Assembly: GCF_040183065.1 (NCBI RefSeq)
Contig: NC_091120.1
Coordinates: 188,050,627 to 188,114,626, forward strand
Length of the DNA stretch: 64,000 bases
DNA from: Periplaneta americana
Taxonomy: Eukaryota > Arthropoda > Insecta > Blattodea > Blattidae
Direction of reading: 5' to 3'
Shown here: piece by piece, positions 9,993-21,290 of the stretch
Layout of the letters: every line of letters starts with the position of its first letter
Numbering within the stretch: the stretch's first letter is position 1
Notes under the pieces: model-generated
Database searches by the model: none
What the model was told of the DNA's origin: nothing
Seen by the model: only the letters and a program-made list of their open reading frames with translations
Program-made: the position numbers and the translations under genes

Positions 9993-11269
9993 CGGGCTAA
10001 ACCTTAATCCTGGGAAAACGCAAGTAATTCTACTAGGACATCAAAGATTACTATCTTCCATCAGCATTAATACACTTTTGCCAGTGACTTCAAATAATAC
10101 TATAATACTATTCAGTACTACGGTTAAAAACTTAGGTTTCCCATTCGACTCGAATCTCAGCTGGAATGCACAGGTAAAATATGTCTGTAAGAAAACTTTC
10201 TCAATCTTGCATTCTCTGAAAAGACTGAACAATTTCTTTCCTTCTACACTGAAACAGATCTTGATACAGACCCTGGTGATGCCTTACTTTGACTATTGCG
10301 ACATTTTGTATAGTGACCTTAGTGTCGAATTGTCATTGAGGCTTCAGCGTGTTCATAATGCTTGTGTTCGTTTCATTTTTAACAGCCGTCGCTATGATCA
10401 TGTCTCCGAGTATTTCTTACAATTATCTTGGCTTCGTTTACGGGAGAGACGTTCAGTTCATTCACTCTGTTTGCTGTATCAGATTTTAAATAATTCCACA
10501 CCTATTTACCTAGTTCCTCGCTTCACACATTTAGCATCCCACCACAACCGTGATACACGTTCACAACATAACCTTGTTCTATCAATTCTATGTCATCAAA
10601 CATCTCTCTACTCCGCTTCCTTCACAATACACACAGCCCGTTCCTGGAATTCCTTGTCACAGGAAGTCAGAAGCAGTCGGAGTCTAAAATCTTTTAAGTA
10701 TATTCTACTTAGAAATGTTTTTATTGAACAGAACTAGATTCTTGCGGAAGTTTCTAAATAGTCTTAAATGACCAAGTTGTTATTTTTTTCTCCTCTCTCT
10801 TCATCTTTTTTTCTTTTCTTTTTTTTTATTATCTATTCGTATTTGTATGCCATTTAGTACGACTTTACTAATCAACATTTTATGTCTTGTAACCACATGC
10901 ATTCTCCTATTAGTATATTAACTGTATAATATATCTCAAGTGAATTGATCGTCGAATTTATCTCGAGCATTTTAGGTCTTATAAAGTGTGTGTTTGTGTG
11001 CGTGTGTGAGTGTGTATATTCCCCTTATGTTATGTAACTGATTTTGATTATGTGTAATTTTCTACTTTATTTTATATACTCGTATTATGTAACTGATCTT
11101 GACTATTGTAATTTTCTACTATATTTTATGTAATTTCTAAGGTATTTTCTTTTGTGTTGATTTGTAATCTAATTTTGTATTTCATGTATATTATTGAAAC
11201 CTGGTTGAGTGGAAGAGAAAGCCTCATGGCCTTAACTCTGCCAGGCAAAATAAACCTACTGCTAAACTA
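9993..11269 (+). mobile_element. CR1/Jockey-like LINE copy iii, inserted head-to-head in copy ii
   Basis: The coding part reads GLNLNPGKTQVILLGHQRLL and then continues without a break to the stop at 10735-10737, about 250 codons of ORF2 downstream of the polymerase active site. The 3' UTR runs to the family terminus TGAGTGGAAGAGAAAGCC ... CTCTGCCAGGC near 11205-11250. The left breakpoint follows CAAGGTC, the right precedes TTGTTAAGATT; these join as CAAGGTCCTCGTTAAGATT in the empty site at 38468-38486. No long poly-A is present. Confidence 0.85.
10012..10737 (+). pseudogene. LINE ORF2 C-terminal coding fragment (copy iii)
   Basis: Uninterrupted frame of about 240 codons. Recognisable blocks, in order: NPGKTQVILLGHQRLL (end of the RT domain), KNLGFPFDSNLSWNAQV, TLVMPYFDYCDILYSDLS, LQRVHNACVRFIFNSRRYD and a C-terminal region ending SWNSLSQEVRSSRSLK. 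The same blocks occur in the copies at 3605-4258, 37709-38434 and 53014-53320. The catalytic YADD and everything upstream are missing, so it cannot be active. Confidence 0.85.
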
Positions 11270-11445
11270 CTTGTTAAGATTGCGTATTGCGTCATTGAGT
11301 GAGTCAGGGGTTGTATAGATATACAGTAGATTTGTAAATCGTCTGCGTAAAAGTGGTGCTTACGTGCTATAGAGTCGAAGGGATGTCATTTACGTAAATA
11401 GTGAAAAGTAGTGGTGATAGCACTTTACTGCGAAATATTGTGTGT

Positions 11446-11838
11446 GAGAGAGGTCAGAGAATGAATCTGTCTATTTGAGATAGTCTTATCCTTCAAGTTA
11501 ATGCTTGGAAACGTAAATTGTTTGAACTCATAAACGTGAAAGAATAGTGCCACACATTTCACGGCCTTTAAAAAGAGTATGTTACGAAATTAACATCTAT
11601 TACAAGACAAACAAATTGCTTCATTTAATAAGCAAGAGTTACAACTGAAAGCCTTTATGTGTCAAGTGTATATTACATGCTTTTAATTACATTAACATCA
11701 CCGCTTACGTCACCAACTAGTTTGTTTGTTGTATTCTCACATTTTCCACTATTTCTCCGACGCAACTTGTCGATCTACACTTTTTATTTCGAAATTAAAT
11801 GACTAATATTCAAGTATGCAATATTAAACAATTTACTA
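11446..11838. other. Unassigned sequence
   Basis: AT-rich sequence between LINE copy ii and R copy 1; I see no recognisable feature. Confidence 0.5.
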
Positions 11839-13095
11839 TTTTGTGCGAGATCGTGGGTATTTGCTTGGTTTCCGCACAAAACCAATCCGCGGAAAGTCTA
11901 AAATTCCACATTCAGTATTCCCAACCTAACACACACAATTTCCCTCTTCTTACCGCTTAAATGACATACTGATTTTACTGCATTAGGCTTTTAACATATT
12001 ATTTTTAGAGACGTTCAATATACTGGGTGTTCAGTTCAAAATGTGTCTTGGCTCGCTGCATGCCGTCATGTGGCTAGCTGATGAGCCTAGAGAATTCAAT
12101 CTTCCTACACTTCCGCAGCTCAGGTGTATAATCTAAGAGGCAGAGAAGTTGGCTAGCAAGTACGGCGTTCATTCTGAAGAGTACGTGCCGATACGTACGG
12201 TAACGCCGGTAGTGGCAGGAATGTGAACTGTTTGGAAATACATACTGTCGAGATATGGGGAGAGGGTTAAGACGATTACTTACGTATTTGTTGACATTAA
12301 CTTCGACGGTCAACATGGACACGGAGCATTTGATTTGTGTTGTGGAATGTTACCATACGCAACCGATGATAACAAATACCCTGCGTACGACTTGCCGGCG
12401 CAAAACACAGTTCGAAAGAGGTTATGGTAGCACACAGACCGTACAGACCGCCATCTGTTGCTACGACGTTCAAGTTATACCGTACACATTCTCAAGTTCA
12501 GATTTAAGAACGCCTTAAATAATAGGCAACTTCTCTAACATATAAACTGAAACTCGCTTCAAATCGGTGACCCAACAACAGTGACGTCATGACACACTTT
12601 GAAATGAACACCCAGTAGTAATTATTATAAACTCGAAACTTACCACTGCAATTTCACCTAAATTGCACTGTTAATTATTGTTTTTAAATATTTGCAAAAA
12701 TTAAGTGAACTTTAAATCATTACATAACCTTACCGTTTGTTTTAAGTTCGCAATTATAGACTGGGGAAAAAAAAGACAGACGTATATCACGGCCTGCTGG
12801 AGTATAGTAAACACAGAAAACATTTTAAAGCAACAATGTTGAAGATAGATATTTTTGTTTTGCAAATTTGCTGTCATTGAATAGAAACCAAGATGGAGAT
12901 TTCATTGCAACTAATTAGAAATTCCTCTTTCAGGTATGTAATAAACGATCTTCGCACAAAATAATGTGCGATACACGAGCGGTATGTTTTCTTTCAATTC
13001 TCGGAAATTAAAAAAGCTCAACTACGTTTCGCTTTTTCAAACTTTTCCTCGAACATGAAAACTTCAACATATCGCTCTTGTAACGCATATTACTA
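11839..13095 (+). mobile_element. Dispersed element R, copy 1 (split by a MITE)
   Basis: It starts TTTGTGCGAGATCGTG and ends CGCTCTTGTAACGCATATTACTA. Other copies are at 20178-20882 (-), 50229-50929 (+) and 51538-52347 (-). No long ORF and no obvious terminal inverted repeat is present. The copy is interrupted at 12023-12615 by a TA-flanked MITE; the 50-kb copy reads straight through that point. It also lacks a stretch around 12715-12730 that the 51.5-kb copy retains. The superfamily is undetermined. Confidence 0.8.
12023..12615. mobile_element. MITE with TA target duplication (Tc1/mariner-like)
   Basis: 593-bp insertion with ~25-bp terminal inverted repeats beginning CTGGGTGTTCAGTTCAAA, flanked by TA on each side. 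The empty site (CAATATAGTAAT) is visible at about 50409. The internal ORFs (12074-12322 -, 12255-12518 +) match no transposase. TA duplication suggests mobilisation by a Tc1/mariner or related transposase. Confidence 0.85.
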
Positions 13096-13234
13096 TTTTA
13101 TGTGGAACATTTAAGTATACGTCTGTTCCGAAAAAAAATATGTTACCATTTGTGCAATGCACTACGCTCATCGTGCTGCTTAGCAACCCGCAACATAATC
13201 ACAATTGGAAAAACAAATGAAATTTGAATATAAC

Positions 13235-13450
13235 CACAGTCAAATATGTATATACAGTCACGAAGCTCAATACGTAGGGAATATTCAGCCAATGACAGTT
13301 GAATTTTAGTTGCTAGCCACTAGGATCGCTACTATCGCACAGTGTATTGTTCCTAGTACTCTCAGTTGCTAACCGCTTGGAGTATTGTATCGCGAGAAAT
13401 ACAAAAAATTACCTCAAGCTTCGTGACTGTATGTACTATATAGCGATATA
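13235..13450. mobile_element. ~210-bp MITE related to the P/THAP element at 39423-40762
   Basis: The ends carry TATACAGTCACGAAGCTCAA and its inverted counterpart TCAAGCTTCGTGACTGTATG. The interior keeps both sub-terminal blocks of the large element (a CACTAGGATCGCTACTATCG block and a GTTGCTAACCGCTTGGAG block). It is a deletion derivative in which ~1.1 kb including the THAP coding segment has been lost. Confidence 0.7.
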
Positions 13451-13596
13451 ACCGTATAATGTATTACATCCAAGATAGTATTAGTGGTTTGAACACCGAA
13501 TGCTGTATTTTTTAATCTATAATTTCTACAATTAGGACATCTGACCGATATGTACGTCTGACTACTAGGATTCAGAATACAAAGCAAAAGTTAACT

Positions 13597-15945
13597 TAAA
13601 AATAAAGTACAATTTGATTGGCGGAGACAAAACAAAACAATGATAAACTTAAAATAAAGTACAATTTGATTGGCGGAGAGAATACAAAACAATGATAAAC
13701 TTAAAAATAAAGTACAATTTGATTGGCGGAGAGAATACAAAACAATGATAAACTTAAAAATAAAGTACAATTTGATTGGCGGAGAGAATACAAAACAATG
13801 ATAAACTTAAAAATAAAGTACAATTTGATTGGCGGAGAGAATACAAAACAATGATAAACTTAAAATAATGTACAATTTGATTGTTGCAGAGAATACAAAA
13901 CAATGATAAACTTAAAAATGAAGTACAATTTTATTGGCTGAGAGAATACAAAACATGATAAACTTAAAAATAAAGTACAGTTTGATTGGCGGAGAGAATA
14001 CAAAACAATGATACACTTAAAAATAAAGTACAATTTGATTGTCGCAGAGAATACAAAACAATGATAAACATGAAAATGAAGTACAATTTGATTGGCTGAG
14101 AGAATACAAAACATGATAAACTTAAAAATAAAGTACAGTTTGATTGGCGGAGAGAATACAAAACAATGATAAACTTAAAATAAAGTACAATTTGATTGGC
14201 GGAGAGAATACAAAACAATGATAAACTTAAAATAAAGTACAATTTGATTGGCGGAGAGAATACAAAACAATGATAAACTTAAAATAAAGTACAATTTGAT
14301 TGTTGCAGAGAATACAAAACAATGATAAACTTAAAAATGAAGTACAATTTGATTGGCTGAGAGAATACAAAACAATGATAAACTTAAAATAAAGTACAAT
14401 TTGATTGGCGGAGAGAATACAAAACAATGATAAACTTAAAATAAAGTACAATTTGATTGTTGCAGAGAATACAAAACAATGATAAACTTAAAATAAAGTA
14501 CAATTTGATTGTCGCAGAGAATACAAAACATTGATAAACTTAAAAATGAAGTACAGTTTGATTGGCGGAGAGAATACAAAACAATGATAAACTTAAAATA
14601 AAGTACAATTTGATTGTTGCAGAGAATACAAAACAATGATAAACTTAAAAATGAAGTACAATTTGATTGGCTGGGAGAATACAAAATATGATAAACTTAA
14701 AAATAAAGTACAGTTTGATTGGCGGAGAGAATACAAAATAGTGATAAACTTAAAATAAAGTACAATTTGATTGTTGCAGAGAATACAAAACAGTGATAAA
14801 CTTAAAAATGAAGTACAATTTGATTGGCTGAGAGAATACAAAATATGATAAACTTAAAAATAAAGTACAATTTGATTGGCGGAGAGAATACAAAACAATG
14901 ATAAACTTAAAATAATGTACAATTTGATTGTTGCAGAGAATACAAAACAATGATAAACTTAAAATAAAGTACAATTTGATTGTTGCAGAGAATACAAAAC
15001 AATGATAAACTTAAAAATGAAGTACAATTTGATTTGCTGAGAGAATACAAAACAATGATAAACTTAAAATAAAGTACAATTTGATTGGCTCAGAGAATAC
15101 AAAACAATGATAAACTTTAAAATAATGTACAGTTTGATTGGCGGAGAGAATACAAAACAATGATAAACTTTAAAATAAAGTACAGTTTGATTGGCTCAGA
15201 GAATACAAAACAATGATAAACTTTAAAATAAAGTACAGTTTGATTGGCTCAGAGAATACAAAACAATGATAAACTTTAAAATAAAGTACAGTTTGATTGT
15301 TGCAGAGAATACAAAACAATGATAAACTTAAAATAAAGTACAATTTAATTGGCGGAGAGAATATAAAACAATGATAAACTTAAAATAAAGTACAATTTGA
15401 TTGTTGCAGAGAATACAAAACAATGATAAACTTAAAAATGAAGTACAATTTGATTGGCTGAGAGAATACAAAATATGATAAACTTAAAAATAAAGTACAG
15501 TTTGATTGGCGGAGAGAATACAAATCAATGATAAACTTAAAATAAAGTACAATTTGATTGTTGCAGAGAATACAAAACAATGATAAACTTAAAAATGAAG
15601 TACAATTTGATTGGCTGAGAGAATACAAAATATGATAAACTTAAAAATAAAGTACAGTTTGATTGGCGGAGAGAATACAAAAAAATGATACACCTAAAAA
15701 TAAAGTACAATTTGATTGGAGAAGAGAATACATAACAATGATAAACTTAAAAATAAAGTACAATTTTATTGTCGCAGAGAATACAAAACAATGATAAACA
15801 TGAAAATGAAGTACAATTTGATTGGCTGAGAGAATACAAAACATGATAAACTTAAAAATAAAGTACAGTTTGATTGGCGGAGAGAATACAAAACAATGAT
15901 AAACTTAAAAATTAAATACAATTGATTGGCGGAGAAATTAGAAAA
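13597..15945. repeat. 52/53-bp satellite array
   Basis: About 45 head-to-tail units, with core AAATAAAGTACAATTTGATT, a variable GGCGGA/TTGCAGA/GTCGCAGA/GGCTGA/GGCTCAGA block and GAATACAAAACAATGATAAAC. Between ~14430 and 14970 variants recur every third unit, a 157-bp higher-order period. Minus-strand ORFs inside it (60-92 codons, repeated Phe/Tyr/Leu motifs) are artefacts. Array ends are degenerate at both sides. Confidence 0.95.
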
Positions 15946-15959
15946 AAGTAAGGTAAATC

Positions 15960-16245
15960 TCCCTATGTTCGCAACCTTAAGCGAATTTATTTTTAAATTG
16001 ATGATGAAGTCATATTTCTAAAGTGTAAAGAGTTGCGTTGCAATATTATTACTGAAGAGCATCTTAAATAAATATTTCGTAAACAAAATAGACAGGGGAA
16101 TGCAACTGACGAGGTTAGGGCGCTTATGTTCCCTAAGTTAGTCACTTGTGTGTCTGTTGTGCACTCGATGTGGGTCTCTGGCATCTTGTCAGCCCAATCG
16201 AGTTGTGTGGATATAAGGGGAAAAATTTAGATGGTGTCGGGAAGA
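15960..16245. other. Unassigned sequence upstream of a SINE
   Basis: Bases from about 16155 (GTGCACTCGATGTGGG) resemble the 5' leader seen upstream of the SINE family b heads at 44220-44300 and 44510-44590, so the SINE unit may begin there. The rest is unassigned. Confidence 0.45.
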
Positions 16246-16395
16246 GTTCCTGAGTAGCTCAGTTGGTAGAGCGCTGGTACGTTCAACCAGAGGTCCTGGG
16301 ATCGATACCCGGCCCCGGAACAATTATTCCCTTGAAATTATTCAAGTCTGTTTCACAGGGAGCTTTACCTGAAAAACTAGACTTGTATAACCCTG
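16155..16395 (+). mobile_element. tRNA-derived SINE (family b)
   Basis: The head at 16248-16318 has an A box (TAGCTCAGTTGG) and B box (GGATCGATACCC). It is followed by the family tail CCTTGAAATTATTCAAG ... CACAGGGAGCTTTACCTG. Anticodon-loop position 33 is not T, which argues against a functional tRNA. Confidence 0.8.
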
Positions 16396-16544
16396 ACAAC
16401 TGCATATTAAGAGTGTAAATTCAACGTAGGTGAGAAATTATGAAAATTTCGCTTAGAATTCTATATCTACAACACATGTCACCCAGTATTACTTTCTTTT
16501 CCGACGGAGATATGCTAAAGATTTAATCATTCTCTAAAATTCAT

Positions 16545-17391
16545 CATCCTTCGTTGGAATTAAATCCACGAATTTCGGACCTAACTGCTGTCATCTACGT
16601 GAATATGTTAGGAGAAAATCCACAAACGATTAGGGAATACATAGGAATTTTACTGGAAGCAAGTAAAGAGATAGATTTGGAAGTAAATCCCGAAAAGACA
16701 AAGTATATGATTATGCCACGTGACGAGAATATTGTATGAAATGGAAATATAAAAATTGGAAATTTATCTTTTGGAGAGGTGGAGAAGTTCAAATATCTTG
16801 GAACAACAGTAACAAATATAAATGATATTAGGGAGGAAATTAAACACAGAATAAATATGGGAAATGCCTGTTATTATTCGGTTGACAAGCTTTTATCATC
16901 CAGTCTGTTGTCAAAAAGTCTGAAAGTTAGAATTTATAAAACAGTTATATTACCGATTGTTCTTTATGGTTGTGAAACTTGGACTCTCACTTTGAGAGAG
17001 GAACATAGGTTAAGAGTGTTTGAGAATAAGGTGCTTAGGAAAATATTTGGGGCTAAGAGGGATGAAGTTACAGGAGAATGGAGAAAGTTACACAACGCAG
17101 AACTGCACGCATTGTATTCTTCACCTGACATAATTAGGAACATTAAATCCAGACCTTTGAGATGGGCAGGGCATGTAGCACGTATGGGCGAATCAAGAAA
17201 TGCATATAGAGTGTTAGTTGGGAGGCCGGAGGGAAAAAGACCTTTAGGGAGGCCGAGACGTAGATAAGAAGATAATATTAAAATGGATTTGAGGGAGGTG
17301 GGATATGATGATAGAGACTGGATTAATCTTGCTCAGGATAGGGACCAATGGGGTGCTTATGTGAGGGCGGCAATGAACCTCCGGGTTCCTT
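16545..17391 (+). pseudogene. LINE ORF2 C-terminal region (second LINE family)
   Basis: Consecutive frames read a degenerate polymerase box region (VIYVNMLGENPQTIREY; the usual YADDVNML has lost its second Asp), then EVNPEKTKYMIM. After an in-frame TGA at 16737 comes VEKFKYLGTTVTNINDIREE, VLYGCETWTLTLREE, FENKVLRKIFGAKRDEVTG and GRPEGKRPLGRPRR. A further stop at ~17266 precedes EDNIKMDLREVGYDDRDWIN and the terminal NLRVP. Two stops and the altered catalytic box show a dead copy. Same family as 4548-4948 and 25033-25957. Confidence 0.88.
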
Positions 17392-17399
17392 AAAAGCCA

Positions 17400-18250
17400 G
17401 TAAGTACTGCTGTCATCTAAATTCCACTATAAAAGTGCTACAAACTCACAATTAAGCCACTGATATAGGTAAGAAATAGCCGGAAAATTATGGTTGTAAA
17501 TCTCTGCATCAAGGACAAGTTTTACGTCTTCCACAAAGGAAGCTACGATAAAGACAATTATCACCCTCAGCAGTGCTTTTATCTGCCAATATCGCAACCA
17601 ATGGAAAGCCTGATAACTACAGTATATCACCGCTTTGTTAATACTGAACAGTACGTCCTTAATTCACGCGATTTGAGATACTGTCAAAACGATTATCGCG
17701 CCGTGTTGTATAGGCAACTTCTCTGACACAGTTGTAAGTCAGGTTAGAATAGCACTATTTTAAGGGAGTAAATACAATCTGAAAATGTTATAGTAGGAGC
17801 CAGTAAATCAATTTTTCATAAAACTACAGTCAGCTCCTTCATATAATTATGAAATACTGTAATTTGTAATTAGGCCTAATAATTATTTTTGCCATTTAAT
17901 GGAACTTTTATTTGTTTAGCACAGTGGTGGGGAAAATGAACGCAACCCACAAGACAGGATTTAAATGGCAACTACATACTGTGGGAGGGGTTGCACTCTA
18001 CAGTGCAGTGACGGATTTACAGACAGTTGCGCCACTACACTCCTACCTACCATATGTAATTAGAATAGTCCATTCACGTGATATTTAATTAATCATTTTT
18101 CAAAGCAATTTCTTCGAAATTGGGATTTATATCTGTGCATGCTATTTTCAGTTGCGCAAGGAGATGAGCATCGCTTAAACGGATCAGTGGCTGGACTTTA
18201 TAAACTTCATTTTAGGAAACAGCTGTTCGCATTGGTAGGTTGATGAATTC
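17400..18250. other. Unassigned sequence
   Basis: ORFs at 17427-17630 (-) and 17490-17726 (+) overlap and match nothing I know. A short TAGGCAACTTCTCT motif at ~17711 also occurs at ~12522 inside the TA-flanked MITE, so part of this may be an old relative of that element. Confidence 0.3.
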
Positions 18251-18253
18251 ATA

Positions 18254-18485
18254 CCGTCATTTCCCATAACTGTAGTCCTGGAACACAACTATGGTCCACG
18301 ATACAACCAAAGATCACTGTAGAAGTAACATAGACCGTTCGTAGATAGCTGCTGTGACTTGAATTCAAACTACAGTACAACAAGAATATAGATAAACGAG
18401 GTACTACGTTATGGAGTACAAAATTTGAATAGTTGTATCGTGGAAAATAGTTATATTCCAGGACCATAGTTATGGGAAATGACGG
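18254..18485. mobile_element. 232-bp MITE with TA target duplication
   Basis: Terminal inverted repeats beginning CCGTCATTTCCCATAACT, with TA at 18252-18253 and 18486-18487. Sub-terminal inverted pairs (CACGATACAAC and GTTGTATCGTG) extend the fold. No coding capacity. TA duplication fits Tc1/mariner-type mobilisation. Confidence 0.82.
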
Positions 18486-18488
18486 TAC

Positions 18489-18749
18489 TCATTATTTTTT
18501 AAGCAAACTGTCTAAGCAGTGGATATGTAGTACTGGACATCTTTTAAAAAATTTTAGCCCCCAGTAGACCTTCAGATTCTGCTTTCAAGAAGCCATCATT
18601 CTGCAAATCCAGTACCTCGAACTGCAATTCTGGGATAACATTTTCAATTTAAACATGAAAAGGAGTGGCAAAAATATTGAAATCTTTCTCCATCCTTTGA
18701 AAATCACTGAATCTGTGTTCTTTGAACTCGTATAACAGGTGGTCTATTT
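18489..18749 (-). pseudogene. hAT-type transposase remnant (GTF2IRD2/ZBED-like C-terminal region)
   Basis: The minus-strand translation reads FSDFQRMEKDFNIFATPF, then after an in-frame stop IPELQFEVLDLQNDGFL, and further on TYPLLRQFA. The order and spacing match the region before the C-terminal dimerisation domain of hAT-derived proteins such as GTF2IRD2-like and SCAND3/ZBED-like proteins (recall). At least two stops are present, so it is a decayed fragment without visible element ends. Confidence 0.65.
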
Positions 18750-19090
18750 TAAGAATGTACATATTTAAGTTCGCGTCCTGAATATTTGTAACTGATCCTA
18801 AACATGAGAAATGAAAGAACCGCCTTTCTTGTAAGTGTGATATCCTCTTGATTCATATGATTCTGCGAAAGACATTGTATCACTAATGAAGCTCCGAAGT
18901 ACAGCAGTCCAGTATAATCCGCCACGTACACGCGCAGTATTTTCATGGAGTGGGAGAAGGGGAAGGTAGGGGATAAGTTTGATGCTTCGCTGAGGTCTGA
19001 CGTCACTACGGCAATGCCGCAGGAATATCCACCATTGGTTTAGAAGAATTTATATGTCCTTTAGTTTTATATTAGTATATCTTTTAGTGT

Positions 19091-19382
19091 GGCGGTTGGT
19101 AGAGCAGCTGACTACGGACTGGAAGGTCCGGGGTTCGAGCCCAGGTGGTGACAGGATTTTTTTCTCGTTGCCAAACTTTCAGAACGGCCCCGAGGTTCAC
19201 TCAGCCTCCTATAAAATTGAGTACCGGGTCTTTCCCGGGGGTAAAAGGCGGTCAGAGCGTGGTGCCGACCACACCACCTCATTCTAGTGCCGAGGTCATG
19301 GAAAGCATGGGGCTCTACCTCCATGCCCCCCAAGTGCCTTCATGGCATGTTACGGGGATACCTTTACCTTTTTACCTTTTTT
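19091..19382 (+). mobile_element. tRNA-derived SINE (family a), second copy
   Basis: Flanked by the 13-bp duplication TATCTTTTAGTGT (19078-19090 and 19383-19395). The A-box end is shortened relative to 7487-7776; the B box reads GGTTCGAGCCC. The body is nearly the same as the first copy. Overlapping ORFs on both strands are incidental. Confidence 0.9.
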
Positions 19383-19589
19383 TATCTTTTAGTGTATTTT
19401 AAGTCTTATTTTAGTGTATTCAGGTGAACCGTAAGTAATATCATTCATTCCAGGGGTTTATTGTTTGAGCTGTTTCAAACAAAAAAGTTTAATACAATTA
19501 CTTCCCTTTCATGATAAAAAAAATGATGATATATGAAACATTTCATACAGAGTATTGGAAAAGCCATTGATTTAATTCCCAGTATGCTC

Positions 19590-21290
19590 AGTCAATCTAA
19601 GCGATATACTTACATGACTGGAATAATTTTAGTTTTGTTCTTTATATGAGCATAAATTTGATCCGAACAAAAATGTAACATTGTAAAATTCCTTTGCAGA
19701 ACTTCTAGCTCGTCGATTGGATGAATAAAGCTAACAGTCTTTTGTCTTGGACTACAGCGCTGCTGTGGTCTATACGCAAATTACTTGCGCTTGCTTGTTG
19801 CTAGGCAGCGATTGTCAACACCGGCGCCATCTCTTGACAGAAAATATACACATCCTTCTCTCCTCATCTCATTCCTTTTCAGTTCTGCTGCTGTTTTTTT
19901 AATTATCTTTCCTTCTATGTCTGTTTATCTTCTTTTCATCCTTCACAGGTTTTTCGTTTTCTCTTTTGCTTTAATTTTCCTCTTATCTTCTCTTTCTACT
20001 CATCTTCTTGGTTTTCATCTTGTCGTCTTTCCTTTCTTCTCACCTCTTGCCTTTTCTATTTCTGCTTATCTTCTCCTTTGTTTTTCTCTTTCTCTTGTAA
20101 GTCGATGACTGAAATAATTTTAGTTTTGTTATATAAATGATGATAAACTTGATCCGAACAAAAATGTAACATTGTAATAGTAATATGCGTTACAAGAGCG
20201 GTATGTTGAAGTTTTCATGTTCGAGGAAAAGTTTGAAAAAGCGAAATGTAGTTGAGCTTTTTTAATTTCCAAGAATTGAAAGAAAACATACCGCTCGTGT
20301 ATCGTACATTATGTTGTGCGAAGATCGTTTATTACATACCTGAAAGAGGAATTTCTAATTAGTTGCAATGAAATCTCCATCTTGGTTTCTGTTCAATGAC
20401 GGCAAATTTGCAAAACAAAAATATCTATCTTCAACATTGTTGCCTTAAAATGTTTTCTGTGTTTACAATACTCCAGCAGGCCGTGATATACGTCTGTCTT
20501 TTTTTCCCCCAGTTTATGATGAGTCTGGAATCTTGTTGATTTTTTCACGGTTTCCTTAATGTTGCTTGCATCACGAATGCAGTAACTTTAGTGGAGTTGT
20601 AGAGTTTACTTAATTTTTGCAAATATTTAAAAACAATAATTAACAGTGCAATTTAGGTGAAATTGCAGTGGTAAGTTTCCAATTTATAATTATTACTATA
20701 TTTAACGTCTCTAAAAATAATATGTTAAAAGCCTAAAACGGTAAAATCAATATGTCACTTAAGCGGTAAGAAGAGGGAAATTGTTATGTGTGTTAGTTTG
20801 GGAATACTGAATGTGGAATTTTAGACTTACCGCGGATTGGTTTTGTGCGGAAACCGAGCAAATACGCACGATCTCGCACAAAATTCCTTTGCAGAACTTA
20901 CAGCTCGTCGATTGGATGAATAAAGCTAACAGTCTTTTGTCTTGGACTGCAGCGCTGCTGTGGTATATACGCAAATTACTTGCGCTTACTTGTTGCTAGG
21001 CAGCGGTTGTCAATACCGGCGCCATCTCTTGACAGAAAATATACACATCCTTCTCTAATTCCTTTTCAGTTTCTGCTGCTGTTTTTTCTTAATTTTCTTT
21101 CCTTCCATTCCTGGTTATCTTCTTTTCTTCCTTCTCAGCTATTTCCTTTTCTCTTTTGCTTTGATTTTCTCCTCATCTTCTCTTTCTACTCATCTTTTTG
21201 GTTTTCTTCTTGTCGTCTTTTCTTTCTTCTCACCTCTTGCCCTTTTCTATTTCTGCTTATCTTCTCCTTCTGGTTACCCTCACATACACC
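19590..21290 (+). repeat. Direct duplication of a pyrimidine-rich module, second copy split by R
   Basis: Bases ~19612-20100 (TGATCCGAACAAAAATGTAAC, CAGCTCGTCGATTGG-like block, GCGCCATCTCTTGACAG, then a CTT-rich run) recur at ~20103-21290. In the second copy the sequence is broken after ACATTGTAA by R copy 2 and resumes at TTCCTTTGCAGAAC. The first copy gives the uninterrupted joint at 19676-19700. Confidence 0.8.
20178..20882 (-). mobile_element. Dispersed element R, copy 2
   Basis: Reverse-complement relative of 11839-13095, running TAGTAATATGCGTTAC to ATCTCGCACAAA on +. The empty site at ~19684 (ACATTGTAAAATTCC) shows that at most ~2 bp (AA) were duplicated on insertion. An internal block present in the 51.5-kb copy (around the Tn-rich TTATTTATATAAC segment) is deleted here. 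Confidence 0.8.

Larger units (their letters stand above)
8646..11445 (-). mobile_element. CR1/Jockey-like LINE copy ii, interrupted by two other LINEs
   Basis: Minus-strand LINE made of three separated parts: 3' region 8646-8801, ORF2 C-terminus 9358-9992, and part of the polymerase domain 11270-11445. The last part reads SPLLFTIYVNDIP and then, after a frame break, a YADD-type catalytic box (FYADDLQIY). Insertions at 8802-9357 (-) and 9993-11269 (+) separate the parts. The uninterrupted copy at 37700-38488 joins exactly across both breakpoints. Several frameshifts show it is dead. Confidence 0.85.

Noticed and set aside
13597-15945. CRISPR-like regular repeats
   Set aside because: Units are contiguous near-identical 52/53-mers without unique spacers, there are no cas genes, and the context is eukaryotic; it is a satellite.
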